A stretch of DNA of 64,000 bases from Sphaerisporangium album. Lineage in GTDB: Bacteria; Actinomycetota; Actinomycetes; Streptosporangiales; Streptosporangiaceae. The stretch is from positions 1 to 64,000 of the forward strand of contig NZ_QOIL01000019.1 in NCBI RefSeq assembly GCF_003323745.1, written 5' to 3'. Made by a program: the position numbers and the translations under genes. A model generated the notes under the pieces. The model did not search any database. It saw only the letters and a program-made list of their open reading frames with translations, and had not been told where the DNA came from. This document shows positions 17,955 to 28,100 of the stretch, one piece after another. The first letter of the stretch is position 1. Every line of letters starts with the position of its first letter.

Positions 17955-18211
17955 GGAGCTATCCCCACCGCGTCGGCCGACCGCCGGCCGATCAGGTCGG
18001 CCATCGCCAACGCGGTCCTGAAGTTGTCGATCCGCAGCTCCTCGTTCGGGATCGTGATCTCGAACGTCTTCTCCAGGAACATCACCAGCTCCATCGCGAA
18101 CAGCGAGTTGACGTAGCCGAGCGAGAAGATGTCCTCGGACTCGGTGACCTCGGCCTGCGGGAACCGGCTGACGATGAACGCCAGGACCTCGGACGTGACG
18201 TCACGTGACAT
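17951..18211 (-). CDS. FkbJ-like discrete acyl carrier protein
   Basis: The 86-residue ACP has its phosphopantetheine site at Ser36 (GYVNSLFAMELV), with acidic residues following. It is the carrier on which the glyceryl group is loaded and oxidised to the malonyl-type extender. ATG 18211 is chosen because GAGGAG lies just upstream and the product has normal ACP length. A longer in-frame extension upstream is unlike any carrier protein. Confidence 0.9.
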   Translation of the reverse strand: MSRDVTSEVLAFIVSRFPQAEVTESEDIFSLGYVNSLFAMELVMFLEKTFEITIPNEELRIDNFRTALAMADLIGRRSADAVGIAP

Positions 18212-18282
18212 GATCAGATCTCCTCGTATTCCCCGGAGCTCCTCCGGGCGCCCTGGTGGCGATTCGATCGGCGGCAAGCCGG

Positions 18283-19149
18283 TCAGCCGGCATAGGTGTG
18301 GAAACCGCGGCCGGACTTGCGGCCGTGCAGTCCCGCGTCGGTCATCTGCTTCAGCAGCGGGCACGGGCGGTACTTGCTGTCGGCGTAGTGCTCGTAGAGC
18401 ACCTCCATGCTGTAGAGGATGGTGTCAACGCCGATCAGGTCGGCGGTTTCGAGCGGACCCATGGGATGCCCGAAGCAGCCGCGGAACACCTCGTCCACGG
18501 ATTCGGCGGTGGCCACCCCTTCATGCACGAGGTAGGCGGCCTCGTTCACGGTGAGCATCAGCACCCGATTGGACACGAACCCGCAGGCGTCCTTGACGTC
18601 CACTGCGCGTTTGCCCATGCCGCGCAGCAGGTCCCGGGTCCGCCGCACGGTCTCGGCGGAGGTGTGGAATCCGGGGATCAGCTCCACGACCGGCTTGACC
18701 GGCACAGGGTTCATGAAATGCACGCCCACCACTCGCTCGGGGTGGCGGCCGACGGCACCGACCTTGGTGATCGGAATCGCGGACGTGTTGACGATGATGA
18801 CGGTCTCGGCCGGGCAGATCTCGTCCAGTCGCTCGTGTACAGCACGTTTGATCTCGACGTTCTCGGTCACGTTCTCGATGACGACCTCGGCCTTGGCCAC
18901 CTCGTCCAGACTGGTGCTGGTGGCGATCCTGGAGAGGATCTCGGCGGCGTCCAGTGCCGGGCCGCCCATCAGCGCGCTCATCCGGCAATGGCCGGCGATC
19001 GCCGCCCTGGCCGCTGCCAGGATCTCCTCCCCGGTGTCGACCAGTACGACGTCGTAGCCGAACTGCGCGAGGTTCTGGGCGACGCCGATGCCCATCACGC
19101 CGGCCCCGATCACGCCGATCGTGGAGGCGCCATTTCTCATGTCTGTCAT
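18283..19149 (-). CDS. FkbK-like 3-hydroxyacyl dehydrogenase
   Basis: This 288-residue NAD-dependent dehydrogenase has an N-terminal Rossmann motif (GVIGAGVMG, residues 12-20), the 3-hydroxyacyl-CoA dehydrogenase core (NTSAIPITK; HFMNPVPVKP) and the C-terminal helical domain. In extender pathways FkbK/ZmaE oxidises the 2,3-hydroxyl of glyceryl-ACP. ATG 19149 is preceded by GAAGGGA. It begins 32 bases after the large PKS gene and is followed by the ACP gene, so it belongs to the same operon. Confidence 0.9.
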   Translation of the reverse strand: MTDMRNGASTIGVIGAGVMGIGVAQNLAQFGYDVVLVDTGEEILAAARAAIAGHCRMSALMGGPALDAAEILSRIATSTSLDEVAKAEVVIENVTENVEIKRAVHERLDEICPAETVIIVNTSAIPITKVGAVGRHPERVVGVHFMNPVPVKPVVELIPGFHTSAETVRRTRDLLRGMGKRAVDVKDACGFVSNRVLMLTVNEAAYLVHEGVATAESVDEVFRGCFGHPMGPLETADLIGVDTILYSMEVLYEHYADSKYRPCPLLKQMTDAGLHGRKSGRGFHTYAG

Positions 19150-19180
19150 GCCGGTGTCCCTTCGGTCGCCAGTTCGTCGG

Positions 19181-22100
19181 TCAACGCTCATCGGTACTGA
19201 CCTGGTTTCCGGGGAGGGCCTGCCTTCCGGAAACGACCTGGCCCGCGACGGGCTGCGGTCTGCCGCCTGCGTTGGGCCTCCCCTCCGTCCTGCGGCGGTG
19301 AGCGGCCTCGATCCCGGACCGGCGCAGCTGCGCCTTGGCGCGGCTGTCGTCCCGGCGGGTACCAGGCTCGCCATCCGAGTCGATGTACCTCGCCATGGCG
19401 GCGACGGTCGGTGCCTCGTAGAGGATGTGCGGGGCCAGGCGCGCGCCGGGGAAGGCTTTTCGCAGCACAGACACGATCGACACCCCGATCAGTGAGTTAC
19501 CGCCGAGCTCGAAGAAGTTGTCCGCACTGCCGATCCGCTCGAGCTTGAGCGACTCCCGCCAGACCCCGGCGACCGCCTCCTGCGTCGGGCCGGTCGGCTC
19601 CTGGTAGGGGGTGAGCAGTTCGGGCCTGGGATGCCGGGTGGTGTCGGCCCTGGTGCTCTGCTCGACCACGTCGAGGGTGAACGCCGCGCTGAGCCGGGCC
19701 ACGGTCGGCAGGTCCTGAGTGGACACCACCACCTGTGGGACGCCGGCGGCCAGCACGCGGCGCAGTACCCGCCAGCCCTCTTCGATGGCGATGCCGAATT
19801 CGGCACGGTGCCACCGGAAGAAATCCGCGAGCGCCTCGTCGTAGCCGCCGAGTCCGGCCTCCCAGGCGTTCCACACCCACTCGCCCCAGTCGATGGTCAC
19901 AACTCGCCGGCCGGTGCCGGTCTGCTGGTGGGCGTAGCCGTCGAGGAAGGCGTTGGCCGCGCAGTAGTCGACCTGCCCCGGACCGCCGCCGGTCGCGCTG
20001 GCGATGGAGCCGAACAGGACCAGGAAGTCAAGCGGCACCTCGTCCGGCTCGCCGATCCGCAGCGCCTGCGCGATCGCCTGAGTGCCCGCGATCTTCGGGG
20101 CGAGCACGTCGGCGCCATCCTCGGGCAGTTTGAACTGGATGAGCCCGGTGCCCGGGACACCGGCGGTGTGCAGGACGCCGTGCAGCGCTCCGAAGGTCTC
20201 CTTCGCCATCAGGATCGCACGGCGGACGGCGGCCGGATCGGCGACGTCCCCGGTGACGACCTCGACCCGGCCGCCGAGCGCCTCGATCTCCATGACCGCG
20301 GCGATCCGCCGGCGGGTGACTTCGTCGGCGCCGTCGTCGGTCAGTACGGCCGGCCAGCGGTCCCTGGCCGGGAGCCCATTGCGGCCGAGTAGCACCAGCC
20401 GGGCCCGGTGGTCGCGGGCCAGGTGGCCGGCCAGGCCGAGGGCGATGCCGCCGAGCCCACCGGTGATCAGGTAAACGCCCTCGTCCCTGAAGGTGCTGCC
20501 CGGTCCGAGGTCGGCCGCCCCCTCAAGCACCTCATATCCCTGCAGCCAGCGCCGGCCGCGACGCAGAGCGACCGTCGGATCGGTCCGGGGCCGCCGAAGC
20601 TCGGCGACGATGTCCGCTCCAGGGGTCTCGGGCCCGGCGTCGATGAGCCGGGTGGTCACCCCGGGGTACTCCAGCGGAATGACGAGGCAGGGCCCGGTCA
20701 CGGTCGCCGCGGCCGGCCTGGCCTCACCGCCCAGTACGTCATGCGCGCCGGCCGAGACCACGTCGAGCGTCCAGCCGTCGGCGCCGGATTCGCCCGCTGC
20801 CCGGGCCAATGCGACCAGCGTGTGCAGGCCCGCGGGCACCGTCTCGACGTCGGGGCAGTCCAGCGTCCAGAGGTGGACGACCCGCTCGAGGCGGCGGCCG
20901 CTCGCCCGCATGCCGCGCAGCAGCGCCAGCGTGTCCGCCAGGTTGCCGGGGCGTACGGTGTACTCCTCGCCTGAACAGGCGTAGCCGGTCCCCGGCGTGA
21001 CGACGGTGATCGTCACGCCGTCGGCTGGCACTGCGGCCCGCAGCGCGGCGAGCACCTCTTGGGCCCGGCCCTCCCTGGCGTAGACGAGCCAGGAACCCGG
21101 CTGGTCCGGTGCCGGGCCGGTCGCCGCCGCCTGCCGCCAGACCGGCTGGGAGAGCCATCGCTCCTCGGGCAGCCGGGGCAGGTCGCTGAATTCCTCCGGG
21201 AGGGCCTGCCCGGCCGGGGCCTCCCTGCCGGCCGGCGCCGCGGGGCGAACGGCGGACCGCTCGATCCAGTACCGCTTCCTCTGGAACGGATAGGTCGGGA
21301 GTGGGATCCGGCCGGGCCGTCCGCCCGAGTAGACGTGCGGATCACCGTCGCCGCGGCCGTGGACGGCCGGCCAGTCCACGTCGGCCCCGCACAGCCACAG
21401 CCGGGCCAGGCAGTCGGCCAGTGCCGCGTCCGCGGGCCGGGAGTCGGCCGCGGCCGGCAGCGTCGTCGCGATCAGCGGCCACCGCTCGGGCGGGCAGCCC
21501 GCGGAACGGATCAGCGCGCCAAGGGACGGGCCGGGCCCGATCTCCACGATCGCCAGATCCGGGTCGGTGAGCAGTGCGGTGGCACAGTCGGCGAACTGGA
21601 CCGTGCGGCACATGTGGCGCCCCCAGTAGCCCGGGTCGGTCGCCTCCTCGTCGGTGATCGGCCGGCCCGTCACGTTCGACAAGTAGCGCACCGCCGGCGG
21701 CTTGAGTGTCACATTCGCGGCGACCCACGCGGTGAGGTCGTCGGCCAGGGGGGCGAGCATCCGGGAGTGGAAGGCGTGCGTGGTCTGCAGCGGCCGGCAG
21801 GGGATCTCGGCCCTCCGAAGCTCATCGGCCAGCGTCTCGGCGGCGACGGCAGGCCCCGCGATGACGGTCATCTGCGAACCGTTGACCGCCGCCACGTCCA
21901 AGCCGCGCTGGTCGATCCGGTACCGGCCGGCCAACTCGCCGACCGGCAGCGGCACCGCCAGCATCGCGCCGGTCGGTGCGCTTGCGATGAGCCGCGCCCG
22001 GTAGGCGACCAGGGCCAGCGCGTCCGTCAGGCTGAGCACCCCGGCCAAGCAGGCGGCGACGTACTCGCCGAGGCTGTAGCCGAGCATCGCCCGCGGTCGC

Positions 22101-25100
22101 ACCCCCCAAGCGATCAAGGTGGTGGCCAGGGCGTAGTCGACGGCGAACATGAGCGGCTGGGCGATCTCGGTGCGCTGAATCAGTGCGGCCCGCTCGTCAG
22201 GGCCGGCGGCTCGGCCGAGTAGCGCGGCGAGATCCGGCCCGCCGCCGCGCGGCCCGGTCAGCAGGTCGTGCAGGTCGGTGCCGGGGAGCTCGTCGGCCAG
22301 CACGGTGAGGCACTCGTCCAGCGCGGCGCGGAACACCGGCTCCCGCCGATACAGCTCGCCCACCATCCCGGGGTACTGCTCGCCCACCCCGGCCAGCAGG
22401 AAGGCGACAGGTCGGTCGAGTACCGCTTCGACGCGCCCTGCGGGCTGGGGACCGCTGCCCGTGAACACCGCCGACGCATCCGCGATCGAGGAGACAACGG
22501 CGACCCGGCGGTGCTCAAAGGTCTTTCTGCCGGCCTGCAGGGTGAAGGCGAGGTCGGCCAGGCCGGTGTCGGGCTGGCCGGCCAGCGCCTCGCCCAGCCG
22601 GGCACAGGCCTCATCGGCGGCGGTGGCGGTCCGGGCCGACACCGGAAGCACCTGGTACCGGCGGCCGGTCTCGGCGTGGACCGGAGGCATGGCCGCCCGG
22701 GCCGGCGGCTCTTCCACGACCACGTGCACGTTGGTGCCGCCCATACCGAGGGAGTTCAGCCCGGCGATCCGCGGCCGATTCCGCACTGGCCACGGCGTGT
22801 GCGCCGCGTTGACCACGAACGGGCCGCCCTCGAAGTCGATCTCCGGATTGGGTGTGGTGTAGTGCAGGGTCGCCGGGACGACGCCTTCGTTCACCACCAG
22901 GGCCGTTTTGATCAGACCGGCGACGCCGGCCGCCCGGTCCAGATGGCCGATATTCGTCTTCACCGACCCGACCCGGACCGAGGCGGCCGGCAGCGGCCCG
23001 AACGCCCGGGTGAGCGCGGCCATCTCGATCGGGTCGCCGAGCTCGGTCGCGGTGCCGTGCGCCTCCACATAGCCGACGTCGGCGGCGGTGACGCCCGCGT
23101 CGGCGAGCGCGTCGGACACGACCCGGGCCTGGCCGATCACGCTGGGCGCGGCGTAGCCGACCTTGAGCGCCCCGTCGTTGTTCAGCGCCGAGCCGCGGAT
23201 CACCGCGAACACGTGGTCGCCGTCGCGCAGCGCGTCGCGGAGCCGCTTGAGCGCGACGACAGCGGCGCCGTCCCCGAATACGCTGCCGCGGGCGGCGGCG
23301 TCGAAGGTGCGTACGTGCCCGTCGGGCGATTCCTGCCCGCCCGCGGCGAACCGGTGACCGACGCGGTCGGGTACCCGGATCGAAACGCCGCCTGCGAGCG
23401 CCATTTCGCACTCGCCTGCGCGCAGGCTGCGGATCGCGGTGTGCACGGCGGCCAGCGATGTGGAGCAGAACGTTTGCACCGCCATGCTCGGGCCGCGCAG
23501 GTCGAGCGCGTAGGACACGGTCGTGGTAAGCGCGTCCTTGTCGTTGCCCATGATGACCTCGTAGTTGCTGACGTCCGCATCGGCGGTCAGCTGATCGGTC
23601 ATGCCGAGCAGGTAAGTGCTGATGTTCGCGCCGCCGAACACGCCCACGCGCCCCCGGTCGCCGGGCTCGGGGTAGCCTGCCTGCTCCAGGGCCTCCCAGC
23701 AGACCTCCAGGAACAGCCGCTGCTGGGGATCGGTGATCGCCGCCATCCGGGGACTGATGCCGAAGAAGGCGGCGTCGAATCCGGCGATGTCCTCGAGTAC
23801 CGCCCGGGCCGGCACGTAGGAGGGGTCCTCGAATTCGGCCGGGTCGACGCCCGCCTCGCGCAGCTCCTCGGGGGTGAAAAAGGTGATCGACTCGACGCCG
23901 TCGCACAGGTTCCGCCAGAACGCCGCCACGTCCTCGGCTCCGGGGAACCGGCCGGCCATGCCGACGATCGCGATCCGCTGGTCCTCCTCTGACGGGGTCC
24001 GGGCCGGCGCCGCGGGCAACGCGACCCCTTCGGTGATCGACGCGGACGACGTCGCGCGCTCATCTTCGGTGATCGAGGCGGACGGTGCCACGCGCTCATC
24101 CAGGCGGGCGGCCAGCGCCTGTACGGTCGGTGCCTCGAAGAGCGTCACGCTCGGCACGCTCACCCCGAACCGTTTACCGGCCAGTGCGAGCATCTGCAGG
24201 CCGATCAGCGAGTTTCCGCCGAGGTCGAAAAAGTTGTCGCGAGCGCCGACCGAGTCGATGCCCAGCAGATCCGACCACAGACCGGCCAGCGCCCGCTCGG
24301 TCGCGGTTCGCGGCGGGGCGTAGGGCTGGGCGAGATCCGGCCGCGGGAACCGCGGACCGGCGGTCGCCCGGTCCGGCCCGCCCGAGCCGGTGGGCAGCCG
24401 ATCGGCCAACCCGCCCGCGGCCACGATCACGTCCGGCCGGCCGAGCCGGAGCACGTCGTCGACGGCCGCGAGCGCCTCGGCGTCGGTCATCGCGTGCGCG
24501 GTCATGGTGGCGCCGAGGGCACCGAGCCGGTCCAGGGTGACCGACCAGGTGTCGAAGGAGGCGGCCAGCCACCGGGTCGGGCCCGCCGCACTCGCGGCGA
24601 CCGCCGTCAGCGCCGCGTTCGCCGCGGCATAGCCGCCGAAGGTGAGTCCGCCGAGCAGCGCCGAGGTGGACGAGAACGCCAGGCACCAGTCCGGCGCCAG
24701 GCCGGGCTCCAGGTCGGCGAACAGCGCGGCAAGCACCTGGGCTCCACCGGCTTTGGCGTCGTAGCTGCGGGCGGCGAGAGCGGTGTCCAGGTCTCGCAGG
24801 GGCACGAACGTGTCCGGTCCGATGGCCGCCGCGGCGTGCAGCACGCCGTCGATCCGGCGACCGGTGAACAGCGCCCGCATCGCGGCCGTATCGGTGACAT
24901 CTGCGACGGCCACCTCGATGGTGGCACCGGTTCGCGCGGCCTGGGCGCGCAACCGGTCCACGGCGGCGGCGCGTGGATCGGCCGGGTCCGCGGACAACTC
25001 GGTGCGGCCGGTCAGCACGATCCGACCGGCGCCGCGGCGGAGCAGGTGGCCGGCCAGCACCGGGCCGATACTGCCGAGCCCGCCGGTGATCAGATAACCA

Positions 25101-28100
25101 CCACCGGGGCGGACGGCGTAGCCGTCGGCCGCGGCGCCGGCTTGTACGTACTCGGGCAGGTACCAGCGGCCGAGCCGGTGCCCGGCCAGCCGGACCGGTG
25201 GGGCGTCCCGGACCGCGGCGGCCAGCACGGCGGCCATCTCCGCGGGGTGGCCCGCCGGATCCAGGTCGAGTACCTGGCAGTTCAGGTTCAGGTACTCCTG
25301 GTTCGCCACCACAGGCAGCACCCCCGCCGCGGCCTGAGCCGGGTCGGCCGGCTCGCCGTCCAGGATGCCGAACGCGCCACGGGTGGCGACCAGCACCCGG
25401 GTGATGCCAGTGGCGTGCTCGCCCCAGGCGGCCAGAGTCGCGGCGGTGGCCGCCACAGCGGCCGACGGCTCGGGGCGTTCGAGGGCGCCCAGCACGACGA
25501 GCGTGACCGGGCCGGTGGCTGCCGCCGTCGCGCGCGCGGCGACCGCGGCCAACTCGGACGCGCCGGCCGTCAGGACGGTCTCGTGGCCTCCCAGTCGCGC
25601 GGCCAGCTCTGTCGCCATCTCGCCGGCGATGTCGTCTCCGGCCAAGACGGTCACCCCATGGGGCCGGGTGGATCCGGCGTCCTGCCAGGTGTCCTCGCAC
25701 GGGGTCCACCGCCGGGTCATCAGCTGCACATGGCCGGCCGGTGCGGCCGCCGGCTCTACGGCCGCGGGGTCGCCGGCAGTGATCCGCGCGCCGTCCGGCG
25801 AGGTCGAGACCTCGGCGACCGGCAGCGGTGCGGGGCCGGGCCAGAATCGCTGATGCTCGAAGGGGTATGTCGGCAGCGAGACCTGAGCGTGCGTGTAGGG
25901 GCTGTGCAAGGCAGGCCAGCTGATCCGGACCCCCGCGACCCACAGCTGTGTGGAGGTCCGCACCAGGTGCTCCTCCTCGCCGACGCCGCGGTGTGGCGAC
26001 GGCAAGGCGGAGAGAGCGACCAGTCCCCGCTCCGATGCGCCGGCCGCGCAGATCTGGTTGGCAAGACTCGACAACTGCCCGGAGCCGGCCTCCAGCAGCA
26101 CTCCGCCGACTTCCTCCGCTATGAAACGGATACCCGCATCGAAGCGAACCGTGTGGCACATTTGGTCGGCCCAATACCGCGGATCCACCGCCTGAGCCGC
26201 AGTGAGGGGTTCGCCGGTGAGATTGGACACGACCGGCACCTGTGGCGGCCGAAGCTCGGCGTCGCCAAGGAGCGCGACAAGTTGCTCGCGTAGGGGTTCC
26301 AGCTGGGCCGAGTGCATCGCGTGCGAGTTCGGCAATCGGCGACAAGCCGTTTCCTGCGCTTCCAGCCGCAGTTCCAGACGCCTGATCGCTTCTTCGGATC
26401 CGGATACGACCGAGGCCATCGGTCCGTTCGCCGCGGCAAGACCCAGCTCCCCATCGAGGAGGTGGGCCGTCGCCGTGGCCTCCAGTGCCACGGCCAGCAT
26501 CGCCCCTGCCGGGGCGGATCGGATCAGCCGAGCCCGATGAATGACGACGCGCACCGCATCCTCCACGCTGAGCACTCCGGCCAGGCAGGCGGCCGCGTAC
26601 TCGCCGAGGGAGTATCCGATCAGCGTGGCCGGCCGAATCCCGAGCGACTCGAACAACATGGCGCATGCGTAATCCACGGCGAGGACCGCCGCGTGGGACA
26701 CCTCGATCGACGATGTCAGGTCTGTGGAGGCCACGGCTTCGCGGCCGAGCATCGCCGGCAGGTCCATGCCCGCCGACTCGATGGGCCTTTCCGGGTACAG
26801 CGCTGAGAGGATGTCCACACCATGGGCGGCGGCGGCAGCGGCACAGCGCTCCAGCGCTGCCCGGAACACCGGGTGCCGCTCATACAATTCCCGGCCCATG
26901 CCGGGATACTGATCACCGGTTCCCGGCAGCAGGAGGGAGACCGGGGTACCGCCACCGCCCGGATTCCGAACGCGCCGACCCTTGATTCGGCCATCGGCCA
27001 CCTCGCGCAACCGCGCCACGGTGTCCTCGAGTCCGTCTGCCACCACGGCGACACGAATGTCGAGCGCACTGCGTCCGGTTTGCGTGGTCCACGCAACTTC
27101 GGGGAGTTCGAGGTCGCCGCGACCCAGCCGGTCGAGCAGGTTGGATGCCGCCTTCGCCAGGGCCGGCGGGGACTTCGCAGAGAGTAGAACGGCGTGCCAC
27201 GTCGAGACGGATTCGGCGCGAGGCGAGGGCTCCGGCGCCTGTTCCAGCACGACGTGGGCGTTGCTGCCCGACCATCCGAACGAGCTCACGCCGGCGAGTC
27301 GCGACTGGTAGCCGTCAGGCCAGGGGAGAGGGCGATCAGGCAGCAGCATGGGGAAGGCCTGCCAGTCCACGGCCTGGCTCGGCTCCGACAGATGCAAATT
27401 GGCCGGGACGCGGCCGTGCTTGAGGACCAGTACCGTCTTGATCAGGCCGGCCATGCCTGCCGCCCCGATCAGGTGGCCGATGTTCGTCTTGACCGCGCCG
27501 AGGATCAGCGGGCGGCTTGCGTCGCGGTTCCGTGCGAACACCTCTCGCAGGCCGGCGATCTCTATCGCGTCGCCCAACGCCGTGCCGGAGCCATGCGTCT
27601 CGACGTACCCGATGTCGGTCGGCGCGGCCCCGGCCCGCCCCAATGCCTCACGTATGACCGCTGTCTGCGCCTGTCGGCTTGGCGCTGTCAAGCCATTGCT
27701 GGCGCCGTCCTGATTCGTGGCGGTTCCGCGCACCACGGCCAGTACCTGGTGGCCCCGCAGGGTGGCCTCGCTGAGCCGTTCGACGACGACGACGCCGCAG
27801 CCCTCGCCCAAGAGGAAGCCATCGGCGGCCGCGTCGAAGGTCTTGCATCGTCCGTCCGCGGCCAGCATCCGCATCTTGCAGGCCTGGCGGAACGCATCAG
27901 GGTGTGATGTGGCGCTCACACCGCCGACGAGAGCGCGGTCGCAATCTCCGCGCTCCAGGCTCTCGACGGCCAGGTGCAATGCCACCAAGGAGGAGGAACA
28001 GGCTGTGTCGACGGTCAGGCTCGGTCCGCGCAGGTCGAAGAGATAGGAGATTCGACCGGCGGCCACGCTGGAGGCGGATCCGACGCCGTAGTGTGGATCG

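Noticed and set aside
20000-26700. Several 370-830-codon frames opposite or overlapping the large PKS, such as 24174-26666 (-) and 24494-26293 (+)
   Set aside because: Low-complexity Arg/Gly/Pro-rich translations with no motifs. The PKS frame explains the region fully.
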